Source: Oppiella nova (taxonomy: Eukaryota > Arthropoda > Arachnida > Sarcoptiformes > Oppiidae). Taken from it: a stretch of DNA of 20,818 nucleotides. The notes below the pieces were generated by a model, which saw nothing but the letters and a program-made list of their open reading frames with translations, ran no database searches and had not been told where the DNA came from. Location of the stretch: the NCBI GenBank assembly GCA_905397405.1, contig CAJPVJ010000747.1:1-20818 (forward strand), given 5' to 3'. Positions 9,195 to 16,952 of this stretch are shown piece after piece. How positions within the stretch are numbered: the first letter of the stretch is position 1; each line of letters opens with the position of its first letter. The translations under genes and the position numbers were made by a program.

Positions 9195-10390
9195 ATGGGA
9201 TCAAAGCACGTAACAAACATGGTGATTGACCTGGATAATGAGTCAAAGCATTACGTGATCTGCGATCGGGTCACCGGTAGCTTAAAATTCGCCTCAACTG
9301 GTGGTGTACTGGCATCGGGTGTCCGGATAAGCCTGGTCTGTGTGGGTGAGGCCAACTGGAATGTGCAAGTACCATTAGCTAGTGGTGCTCTCATATACCA
9401 TAATAATACAAAGTTTTTGGACACCCCCTTTGATATGGACAAAGATGGTAATAGATACATTACATTACAATGATTTGACCATGGTGTTTCATATAATTAT
9501 GTCATATTACAAATAGCCCACGAAAAACTCCTGGATCGTGGTGTGCATACAATTCCGTTCCACATAAAGATACCTGATCAGTGAGTATTTTTGTATAATT
9601 AATTAATTTTGAATTTTATAAGTTTTAGCCGTTAATTATTAATTTAGCTTTAAATTGTTATGAAAACTAACCAATCACAAATATGCTTGCAGTGGATTAC
9701 CCTCGTCATTCGAGGACACTCACGCCTGGATCCACTATAACGTGGAGGCGGCTATTGATGAGCCCAATAGTAATGAGGTGAACACAATCAAGACCCGGAT
9801 CACTGTTGACTCGCCCATGAGTCACAATCTTAAGGTTGACCAAGACCATTTATATATTAATTTATTTCAAATAAATAAATTATATATTGTATTAAATAGG
9901 TATTCGTGGCCGGACATGCTGACAAAACACTGTCGGTGTTCCCTAATATGGGTTCTGGATCTGTGAGTACATTGAATTATATAATTGTCTTAATTTAACT
10001 TGATAATTTGTATGTATTAATAAACTATAGATTGCACTTTACACCAGTTTAGCCCGAAAAGGCTATTTACCAGGTTTGTTCAAATCTCTCTCTCTCTCTC
10101 TCAACATAAGTTCAATTACAGGCGAAACACTTGAAGTGCTCTGTTATGTGGCCAACAAATCGACAGTCGAAGTGACCCCCAGAGCTACTCTATACCAGAT
10201 CCGTGTCTATCAGTGCGGGGAATGCCATAAAGCCGTAGACCGAGTGCTAACTGAGCACATAATTGGCAATAAGATGGCTAGTAATGCAAACAATACGGAC
10301 ATAATACACGTACCGATACCCAAAACCGCCTCATTGTCCATCAAAAGTGATGTCATAAGTGTTAAATACGTGGTGCATGTGACCACATAA
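9195..10390 (+). CDS. Arrestin-domain protein, gene B, six exons, as written truncated in exon 6
   Basis: Exons 9195-9447, 9517-9580, 9693-9834, 9900-9962, 10031-10073 and 10122-10390 give 277 aa as written. Exon 2-5 sizes (64, 142, 63, 43) and phases equal those of gene A. Motifs: VIDLDNESKHYVICDRVTG, SGVRISLVCVGEANW, GVHTIPFHIKIPD, GLPSSFEDTHAWIHYNVEAA, ETLEVLCYVANKSTVEVTPR. The reading stops as T-T-stop at 10388-10390, because a 128-bp tandem duplication (10257-10384/10385-10512, one mismatch) shifts the frame. If only one unit exists in the genome, exon 6 runs to 10593 and the protein is 302 aa with the family's normal C-terminus. The start could be 9195 or the in-frame ATG at 9219; the latter aligns better with gene A's second Met. 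The exon 2 donor is canonical GTGAGT. Confidence 0.8.
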
Positions 10391-10512
10391 TTGGCAATAA
10401 GATGGCCAGTAATGCAAACAATACGGACATAATACACGTACCGATACCCAAAACCGCCTCATTGTCCATCAAAAGTGATGTCATAAGTGTTAAATACGTG
10501 GTGCATGTGACC
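10257..10512 (+). repeat. 128-bp tandem duplication in exon 6 of arrestin B
   Basis: Units 10257-10384 and 10385-10512 are identical except one base (ATGGCTAGT versus ATGGCCAGT). The unit is not a multiple of three, so it breaks the reading frame. Its right junction, GTGACC, is the same as in the arrestin A duplication. Confidence 0.93.
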
Positions 10513-10593
10513 CTGGACATCCCACACGCTGTGGACCTGCATATTAGTCTACCGATTATAGTCACCACTCAGTCTGCTTTAGACCGCAATTAG
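10402..10593 (+). pseudogene. Displaced C-terminal coding end of arrestin B
   Basis: Reads MASNANNTDIIHVPIPKTAS, then VTLDIPHAVDLHISLPIIV, ending SALDRN and TAG. This is the normal end of the arrestin C domain, put out of frame only by the 128-bp duplication. It is probably the genuine 3' end of gene B. Confidence 0.8.
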
Positions 10594-10724
10594 CGTTAAT
10601 GTTCGTACACTTAAAACATATCCTTTAATATATTTATATTATTATATTACGGATATTTGTTTAAATGTTAAACTGTTATAAATGTACTGGAGTTTGTTTC
10701 ATAAGTTATTAATCATAAGCGAAA

Positions 10725-10730
10725 AATAAA
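10725..10730 (+). terminator. Probable polyadenylation signal, arrestin B
   Basis: AATAAA 132 bp after the last stop of arrestin B. A TTTATT at 10737-10742 could serve the convergent minus-strand SDR relic. Confidence 0.5.
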
Positions 10731-10815
10731 ATCACATTTATTAATTGAACAACTTGAAAAGTATAATTTATTCAAAAAAGTTAATTACATTAACTATAAA
10801 ATATGGTTTAAATGC

Positions 10816-10923
10816 TTACTTAATAGCATTCACTCTAATTCTTCGACCCAATTCTACTGCCAGTGATTTAGTTATGTAACCGACAGTTACTTTTGAAGCG
10901 CCGTACGGTGTGGGAGATTTACC
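10816..10923 (-). pseudogene. Short-chain dehydrogenase/reductase (SDR) exon relic
   Basis: On the minus strand an acceptor (ATTATCAG) ends at 10924. It is followed by 35 codons: GKSPTPYGASKVTVGYITKS, then LAVELGRRIRVNAIK, then TAA. This is the SDR catalytic YxxxK segment (Y at residue 7, K at residue 11) with the following helix and the IRVNA strand. The family normally continues with a proline/glycine loop and C-terminal strands, which are absent. No Rossmann GxxxGxG exon is visible upstream; instead GPCR sequence starts 8 bp away. It is most likely a captured or stranded exon. Known role of intact relatives: NAD(P)H-dependent oxidoreduction. Confidence 0.8.
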
Positions 10924-10930
10924 CTGATAA

Positions 10931-11808
10931 TTAATATATTAACACTATGGGAACAGTAATGCAAATGCAAATGAATGATATGATTATAATGAGTTTGCGG
11001 GCCCGGGATGGGGTGCACAACACTTTGCCACGGATAGGGTGACACACCACGAAATATCTGCCAAACAAAACAAGACTGAATTAAATTGTTGTATAGATTT
11101 ATGAATAGATGTTTTGTGTGATTAATAAGAATTTATTTATGAGAAAGGTGTTTTTGTTTTTACTGTTAAAATTTTGTGTGTGGAAAATATACACTTTGTT
11201 TTTGAAGTGAATTAATTACAGCTATTTATTTATTTATTTATCTGCCTAATCAGTATTTAAAAAGTATAATTTTAGTTTTGTTTTCTATAGTAACTTATTC
11301 TAGATAATTTGTATTTTTGCTGTTTATATAGCCATTTAATGGGAATAATTAATAAAGAATAGTATTCATTTATTCAATTATTATTAATATTGTATTTTAA
11401 TCTCTATGTAGATAATTATTTGTAATGTTCAAATATTTAATCAAATTAATAAACTCCTATAATTTTATTCAATACTACATTTTATGATTATGGTACAATT
11501 GAAAATATAGCATTTGGATAATGAGGTAACGATAGGATGAATGTGAATATGAGGTACAGGGCGTCACAGATGGCCAGTGCGGCCAAGTAGTAGTGCGCGG
11601 AGGACCTCATCTTTATTCTGGTCATAATCACAATTGTGATACAATTACCGAAAACACCGATCACCGCAATCATGGGCACCAACACCTTCACCGATCTCTA
11701 AACCCTTCATACGAGTCTAAACTGAGTTCAATACCCAAGTCCGTGGTGAGACTCGGGTGCCATCGAGTCGTTGATCATTAATATGGCGCTCATTATAGAG
11801 GAATTCAT
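10931..11808 (-). pseudogene. Rhodopsin-like GPCR relic (FMRFamide-receptor-like), TM1-TM2 and ICL2-TM4 pieces
   Basis: Reading on the minus strand, an N-terminal stretch from ATG 11808 (MNSSIMSAILMINDSMAPES) is followed by TM1 (MIAVIGVFGNCITIVIMTRI, with the conserved GN), the ICL1 motif MRSSAHYYLAALAICDALYL, and TM2 up to a likely donor at 11496. Two single-base frame changes interrupt the N-terminal part. A second piece, 11057-10931, begins after acceptor TTTGGCAG. It gives YFVVCHPIRGKVLCTPSRAR, the end of a DRY-type motif plus ICL2, then hydrophobic TM4 (KLIIIISFICICITVPIVLI) and a stop. TM3 should lie between but 11058-11487 has no such coding. TM5-TM7 are absent. The CHP..K.LCTP.RAR signature resembles insect FMRFamide-type peptide receptors; the subfamily is from memory and tentative. 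Confidence 0.75.
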
Positions 11809-11937
11809 TTAAAAGTAGTTTTTAATTATACAGTAATACCAAAGCGATTGAAATGTTCTACACTACCGTAATAGAAAATAAGTATCCAGTACTATTTTTA
11901 AAACCCATAAATTATAAGTAATATACCAGTTACAATT

Positions 11938-12375
11938 TTATGACCATAAATAGTTAATTTCAATGTTCTTAATGTTAGCACTACTGTCAAGAATGTCTGT
12001 TAATGTCTGGTCATTGAAATCAGAGCCACCCTTGAGTTTAACGTATTGTAATTTCCGGTGTCTCCCCACCGACTCCAACACCTCATCCGTGATGTAAATC
12101 CTGTCCACATTTAAGTACACAATATTCGGGAACTTTGTGTCAATACTTGTTATAAAGTTGAACTCATTATCACTAAAATTCTTGAGCGATAAACATGTCA
12201 CACGTTTGCATTCATCCAGATATCTATGATTTAATAGACATTTCTTGAAATAGCCGCACATTTCCAGACGTCTTAATTGCTTAAAGTTTTCATTCAGTTC
12301 CGTAATTAATAGTTGCAAATAATGGCTGTCTATATAGAGTGACAAACTCTTAAGTTTGGGACAATTGATACCCAC
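11938..12375 (-). pseudogene. F-box/LRR family fragment L (C-terminal LRRs only)
   Basis: About 145 codons read GINCPKLKSLSLYIDSHYLQ through FKQLRRLEMCGYF, ECKRVTCLSLKNF, FPNIVYLNVDRIYITDEVLE and KLQYVKLKGGSDF to a TAA at 11938. It matches the C-terminal half of the F-box/LRR copies G-I in layout (GINC.KLK, CKR.T.LSL, FP...YL.V..I.IT..VL) but is well diverged. There is no F-box. At its 5' end the frame abuts a piece of the family's 5' UTR minisatellite (12375-12396, minus sense), so LRR coding has been joined directly to leader sequence. No ATG fits; GTG at 12375 is only the frame edge. Non-functional relic most likely. Confidence 0.75.
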
Positions 12376-12511
12376 TACCGGTGCTGTAGATGGTGGTTAA
12401 TGTAAATTTAGTTCACATGTGCCCCTATAAGTATTCATACAAAATAATAACTTAATAAATGAATAGTGATTTAAACACTAAATGGCATAAATCTGAACAC
12501 GTTTTCAAACA

Positions 12512-12538
12512 CATTGTCACACATGTGGTGATTGGCCC
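12512..12538 (-). promoter_or_regulatory. F-box family promoter module (CCAAT plus E-box), inverted copy
   Basis: Reverse strand reads GGGCCAATCACCACATGTGT then GACAATG. It is the same module found before G, H, J and at 19115-19141. It contains a CCAAT box and a CACATGTG E-box. Confidence 0.6.
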
Positions 12539-12920
12539 GTAAATTAGGTATGCAAATCACATGACATATAACATCGTACCGGGGTATACTGTATTTTGAC
12601 TATTTAAACTTGTTTTTGAGTAATGTGTTCACGGAATGCTAGTTTTGACATATTTTATTTGTAAAGTTATAAAATTTAATACAAATCATTTAAATTATTG
12701 CTTTCTCAAATTCTCAAGTATTTAAGTTTGATTACAATAATAAAATTTAATGTACAGTATATTACTGTAGCATTAAAAAAGTTGCACAAAACGTATAAGG
12801 TATTAAAAAATAATAATTCATAGCGATTTGAATTTAATTAAATGTTCACATGAAGTGTATTAATGAAATGATAATTTGTTTGCCTACACAAAGTGATAGG
12901 TTTAAAGTTTTCACGCATAC

Positions 12921-13176
12921 AAAAGTTTGTGCGTTTTATGGGTAAATGTTCACACGTTTAATATGCGGACAATTCGTAAAAATATTTTTCGGAACCAATT
13001 CATTGATACAGTTATTGCCGATGAGTGTAATGTATTGTATTTTCGAACAAAAGTTTGTACGTTTTATGGGTAAATGTTCACACGTTTAATATGCGGACAA
13101 TTCGTAAAAATATTTTTCGGAACCAATTCATTGATACAGTTATTGCCGATGAGTGTAATGTATTGTATTTTCGGCA
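12921..13176 (-). repeat. 128-bp tandem duplication at the 3' end of F-box pseudogene K
   Basis: Units 12921-13048 and 13049-13176 differ at one base (GTGCG versus GTACG). The partner arm (around 18605-18735) has this stretch once. The period equals that of the arrestin B duplication although the sequence is unrelated. Confidence 0.92.
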
Positions 13177-14005
13177 GTTTTGCCAATGATTTCAATAGAC
13201 TGTCCGTTATCTTAATATATTTCACAAATATGTATTGAAGTCTCGGAAATAATTTGTCGATATTTGCCAACAAGTCTTCTGTCATAAAGTTTTTGTCAGA
13301 ATAGAGTAACAAATGTGTGTATCGTTTGCAGCGTTGAAACGATTTACTCGTAACCGACATCGCATTGACAAACAGTCCGCTCACATACAGACGTTTCAAA
13401 TGATTGAAGTTATCGTTAATTGTTTGCAATAAATGTAGAGCTGTTTCATCGTTAATGTCTTTTTTTAGGGCATTAAATGACAATTTCTTGAGTTTCACAC
13501 AATTAATGCCAATTTGTTTGAATTGTTTGACAGTCAATGAGTTTGAAAAGGAAGAGATCTTCAGATCAATTAATGCTCGCATTTGTGACAAACCAGTCAT
13601 CAGTACTTCAATACTCTTCTCATCACAACTCCAATCGATTGTCACTGAAATTGATTTCAAACTCTTTGCATAGTTTCGCACAAATACTCGAAAACTATTC
13701 ATGTCTTCAATATTTAAACCAAAAGTATTGTAATTTCGGAAACAAACTCACATTTCTATCGCCAATTAATACACGCGATAACTGATTACTATTACCAATA
13801 ATCTCAAAGTGTGTTAAATTCACGAAATTCTTAATGTTTTCAATAAAATAATTATTCACAGAATCTCGACATCGGGTTTCAATTGCAGTCAACTGTTTGG
13901 CAAACTTCTCGATAAACTGATCCCAAGTCCTGACACTTACCGGTATATCGATCACTGAATCCATACGAATGGCTTTCAAATGATTGCAATGTTTTATAAT
14001 TGAAA
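13064..14005 (-). pseudogene. F-box/LRR pseudogene K (no F-box, one frameshift)
   Basis: Minus-strand coding matches H from codon SIIKHCNHLKAIRMDSVIDI to the C-terminus PHIKRVNIYP, stop 13064-13066. The part encoding the F-box is absent: homology to H ends at 14005, where sequence of fragment M begins. A 5-nt deletion near 13703 (KYKNEDS in H) shifts the frame. Residues read as repeated LRR units (LKSISVTI, LIDLKISSF, LKKLSFNAL, LKRLYVSGL, LQYIFVKYI, IQYITLIG). It keeps the sense codon TCA where H has a stop, so K and H carry different lesions. Confidence 0.88.
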
Positions 14006-14017
14006 ACCTAATAATTC

Positions 14018-14324
14018 TGGTAATGAGTGCAAACGTATCACACATTTAACGCTGTATTTAGATGTCAATGATTTCACTAATTATATCACATATGAGTCAA
14101 AATTCTTTATCAAATGTTTGGCAAACTTTTCGCAACAGTTTCCCAAACTTTTGTACTTAAATGTGGAAAACATTTTCATTACAAATGCTGTGTTGAAGTC
14201 ATTGCCGAGACTCAAGAATATTCAATACATTAGACTCAGAGGTGTCTCTAAATATAATTACCAGATATTAGAGGATTTGTATAAAAATAATCCTAATATA
14301 ATGAACATTCAAATTATTGGCTAA
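14018..14324 (+). pseudogene. F-box/LRR C-terminal fragment M
   Basis: The open frame NECKRITHLTLYLDVNDFTN continues through LANFSQQFPKLLYLNVENIF, NAVLKSLPRLKNIQYIRLRG and NPNIMNIQIIG to TAA at 14322. It corresponds to the last two or three LRRs of the family (CKRYTH, LFPRLQYI, PKIQYITL in copy I) but is a separate, diverged lineage, closest in style to fragment L. It is joined head to head with pseudogene K at about 14006-14018, so both are incomplete at the same breakpoint. There is no start and no F-box. Confidence 0.75.
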
Positions 14325-14600
14325 ATATTAGTATAGAAATTGTAATTATTTGATCTAATGACAATTTTATTATAAGAATATATTACTGTACTTAAAATAT
14401 ATGAAATATTTGATATATCATTGTGTAATTTTGTATATTTTAGAGTTTATTGAGTATAATGATTAACAAACACATTTTTATTTTTAATTTAGTATAACTT
14501 TAAATTATAGACTATAACTTATTATAAATTATAAATAAAAACATAGTTTCAAATTCAAATGTACCGCAAGTGGTGTCACTTTATTTTCAAACCTGTTTTG
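14325..14600. other. AT-rich spacer between fragment M and the promoter of G
   Basis: No gene seen. The right end (from about 14562, GTACCGCAAGTGGTGTCACT) begins homology with the upstream regions of H (16671) and J (20361). Confidence 0.5.
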
Positions 14601-14601
14601 T

Positions 14602-14627
14602 GGGCCAATCACCACATGTGTGACAAT
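14602..14627 (+). promoter_or_regulatory. F-box family promoter module before G
   Basis: GGGCCAATCACCACATGTGT then GACAAT: CCAAT box and palindromic E-box CACATGTG. It is about 150 bp before the transcribed minisatellite leader, conserved at 16706, 19115, 20402 and inverted at 12512. Confidence 0.6.
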
Positions 14628-14755
14628 GGGTTTGCAAACAGTGTTTACATTTCGTGTCATTTACTAATCAAACGTTTCATTCAATCATTGGTTTGCTATT
14701 CATATGAAGTGATAGTTATTGTGTGAATACAAGTGAAACACCCGTTGAGAGTGTG

Positions 14756-14855
14756 TCACCACAATAGACACCATCACAGCACCGGTAGTCTCAGTGTCAC
14801 CACAATAGACACCATCCACAGCACCGGTAGTCTGAGTGTCACCACAATAGTATCG
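14756..14855 (+). repeat. 42-bp minisatellite in the 5' UTR exon of G
   Basis: About 2.4 units of GTCACCACAATAGACACCAT followed by CCACAGCACCGGTAGTCTCA GT. The exon ends at 14855 with donor GTAAGT; the acceptor TTATTCAG ends at 14947. H has two units and J about one, so unit number varies between paralogues. Confidence 0.85.
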
Positions 14856-14947
14856 GTAAGTCATGAAACTATTCATTATTATTGGCTTTATTTCAATGAA
14901 TTACTGTTTAATTAGTGTTTAATTATGTTTTCATTATTTTTATTCAG
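14856..14947 (+). other. 5' UTR intron of F-box gene G
   Basis: A 92-bp intron with donor GGTAAGTCATG and acceptor TTATTCAG. The same intron is 388 bp in H (with an inserted element) and 89 bp in J. Confidence 0.75.
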
Positions 14948-14980
14948 GTTTTAGTGAAACAAGTCGTCAATGGATTGCAA

Positions 14981-15129
14981 TCATAACAGAGTATTCACCA
15001 CTCTCCTTACTGGCGTTCTTCATCAGTATGTTACTTACGTGTTTTTCAGATAGGCTTTCTGAGAAACCTGGCTAACCCGCTACTAAACACAGTTGTGAAT
15101 AACAGAATAGACAGTGAGCTTCTGGCCAA
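14981..15129 (+). other. Complement-only block 0 in F-box G
   Basis: Before 14981 the sequence equals J (GTCGTCAATGGATTGCAA). From 14981 each base is the Watson-Crick complement, in the same left-to-right order, of J 20737-20818 (81 of 82 positions) and onward of H to the GACCGGTT at 17593-17600. At 15130 normal homology (CCGATGTGAATGTGTGTCC) resumes. It is not an inversion: the order is not reversed. The block spans the end of the leader, the start codon (written TAC at 15032) and most of the F-box. Confidence 0.95.
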
Positions 15130-15287
15130 CCGATGTGAATGTGTGTCCAAACAGTGGCAGAGAGTCGTATATAAGTCACAAAATGTGTTGCAAATTGACA
15201 GCAGTTTTACACCAAAAACATTGGATTCAGTGCTAAAGAAGTGTCAAAACATAACACGACTTGAATTGACGGCAAATAAACTCAATC

Positions 15288-15414
15288 TGAACTACAAACA
15301 GAGCTAATGTTCTGTAACGTCAGTAAACTTTCGGTAAGCATACCTAAGCCGCTAGCTATATTCACAGTCCTGAACCCTATTCAAATAGCGCTTCAAACGT
15401 TTTGTCAACTGACG
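15288..15414 (+). other. Complement-only block 1 in F-box G (127 nt)
   Basis: After CTCAATC the bases become the unreversed complement of H 17759-17891. 118 of 127 positions agree, with a 6-nt in-frame gap (CCGGTA of H absent). From 15415 (AATTGAG) the same-strand alignment to H resumes. The mismatches are mostly transitions, as between ordinary paralogues, so a real, slightly diverged paralogue underlies the block. Confidence 0.93.
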
Positions 15415-15991
15415 AATTGAGTCCACACATCGAAGTCCTGTTAATAATTATTTAATTGAAAACATTAAGAATTTCGTGAACTTAACACTTATTGACATTA
15501 CCTGTAATAACACTCAATTATCGCGTGTATTAAGTGGCGATAGAAATGTGATTTTGTTTCCGAGATTACAATACTTTCGGTTTAAATACACGAATGAAGA
15601 CTCCATTAGTTTTGGAGTATTTGTGGAAAAGTACGGAAAGAGTTTGAAATCAATTTCAGTGACAATCGATTGGAAGTGTAATGAGAAGTCCACTGAAATA
15701 ATGATGACTGGTTTGAGACAAATGCCACAATTAATTGATTTGGATATTCATTGCAATACGAACTCATTTACAGTCAAACAAATCAAACAAATGGGCATTA
15801 ATTGCGTGAATCTCAAGAGATTGTCATTTAGTGTCGGAAGCGTTAACATTAACGATGAAACAGCTCTACATTTATTGCAAACAATTAGTGATAACTTCAG
15901 ACAATTAAGACGTTTACAAGTGGACGGAGTGTTTGTCAATCGGCTGTCGGTTACGAGTGAATCGTTTCAACGGTGCAAACGATACACACAT

Positions 15992-16118
15992 AACAGTGAG
16001 GTAACGCCCATATTATAGAAATATTGACTTCTGAACAACCGTTTATAGCTGTTTAATAAAGGCTCTGAAGTTATGTATAGAGAACTTATAAAGCTCTATT
16101 GCCTGTCACATAACTTTA
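15992..16118 (+). other. Complement-only block 2 in F-box G (127 nt)
   Basis: Base-by-base complement, unreversed, of copy I 19679-19805 at all 127 positions (for example AACAGTGAGGTAACGCCCAT against TTGTCACTCCATTGCGGGTA). Flanks CGATACACACAT and TTGTCAAAACTGCCG are same-strand and identical. The block replaces the LRR coding LSLHCGYNIFITEDLLANID and following residues and introduces stops. Confidence 0.97.
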
Positions 16119-16262
16119 CGTTGTCAAAACTGCCGAAAATACAATACATTACTCTCGACGGCAATAACTATATTAGTAAATTGGTTCCCAAAAAAGTTTT
16201 TATCAATTGTCGGCATATTAAACGTGTGAACATTTGTAAGAAAATAATTGTTTTTTAATAAA

Positions 16263-16705
16263 CTTAATCCTTAATTATAAATTATAATACTGTACACTAT
16301 GTTGAATACTGTAAAACTCATTTTGTGTAAACACTTTGTTATTGCAATAATACTTTTTTTTAACAATCAATTAACATAAGTTCAGTAAACCGTTATTTTT
16401 CTAATATGTTTCATAATATTTGTATGAAATTATTTAAATAATAATCTATAGTATACTTATTATTGTAATCAAAATTAAATCATAAATACTGGTATTTGAG
16501 AAGTCAATAATTTGAATTATTTGTATTGAATTTCACAACTTTACAAATAAAATAAGTCATGAAAGCATTCCGTTAACACTTTATTTAAAAACAAGTTAAA
16601 TTATACCCCGATCAATACTTGTTTTAATTTACTAATAAAAACCTAGTTTTAGCATATTTTAAATGTGCCGCCAGTAGTGTCACATGATTTGCAGACCTGT
16701 TTTGT
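16263..16705. other. 3' flank of G, upstream region of H
   Basis: No gene seen. AT-rich, closely similar to 19950-20400 downstream of copy I, showing G-H and I-J are duplicated gene pairs or haplotype copies. Confidence 0.6.
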
Positions 16706-16732
16706 GGGCCAATCACCACATGTGTGACAATG
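16706..16732 (+). promoter_or_regulatory. F-box family promoter module before H
   Basis: GGGCCAATCACCACATGTGT then GACAATG, the same CCAAT plus E-box module as before G and J, at a comparable distance from the minisatellite leader. Confidence 0.6.
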
Positions 16733-16860
16733 TGTTTGCAAACAGTGTTTACATTTCGTGTCATTTACTAATCAAACGTTTGATTCAATCATTTGTTGTG
16801 AATTGAAATCAAGTGTATTATTGTGTGAATATATGTGCGAAACGCCCGTTGAGAGTGTTT

Positions 16861-16952
16861 CACCACAATAGACACCATCCACAGCACCGGTAGTCTCAGT
16901 GTCACCACAATAGACACCATCCACAGCACCGGTAGTCTCAGTGTCAACACAA
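16861..16952 (+). repeat. 42-bp minisatellite in the 5' UTR exon of H
   Basis: Two full units of the CACCACAATAGACACCATCC / ACAGCACCGGTAGTCTCAGT repeat and a partial third. The exon ends at 16952 with donor GTAAGT. Confidence 0.85.

Larger units (their letters stand above)
12417..14005 (-). repeat. 1.5-kb inverted repeat arm, partner 17771-19236
   Basis: The minus strand of 12417-14005 matches plus 17771-19236 along its whole length, coding and 3' flank. The main differences are a 128-bp tandem duplication (12921-13176) and a 5-nt deletion in the minus arm. One end coincides exactly with the base before the N at 19237; the other lies at 14005/17771. Confidence 0.92.
15032..16258 (+). pseudogene. 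F-box/LRR gene G, interrupted by three complement-only blocks
   Basis: Normal-strand pieces clearly belong to the family. 15130-15287 gives RCECVSKQWQRVVYKSQNVL and FTPKTLDSVLKKCQNITRLE. 15415-15991 gives LSRVLSGDRNVILFPRLQYF, SLKSISVTIDWKCNEKSTEI and DETALHLLQTISDNFRQLRR. 16119-16258 gives KLPKIQYITLDGNNYISKLV up to the stop. From 15549 onward it is essentially identical to copy I. The F-box N-terminus, an LRR near residue 90 and an LRR near residue 300 fall in complement-only blocks and read as nonsense. Outside these blocks no other lesion is evident, so the underlying gene may be intact. Known family role: SCF ubiquitin-ligase substrate receptor, with the F-box binding Skp1 and LRRs binding the target. 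The polyadenylation signal AATAAA at 16257 overlaps the stop codon. Confidence 0.88.

Noticed and set aside
13404-13673. 89-codon plus-strand frame (also antisense at 18108-18377)
   Set aside because: Antisense of the LRR coding in K and H; appears in both only because they are copies.
14733-14915. 60-codon frame with HNRHHHSTGSLSV repeats
   Set aside because: Translation of the non-coding 42-bp leader minisatellite reading into the UTR intron; not conserved as protein in H or J.
15992-16118. Initial reading as an insertion/deletion of unrelated sequence or a normal inversion
   Set aside because: Replacement and original have the same length, and reverse complement does not match; base-by-base complement matches at every position.
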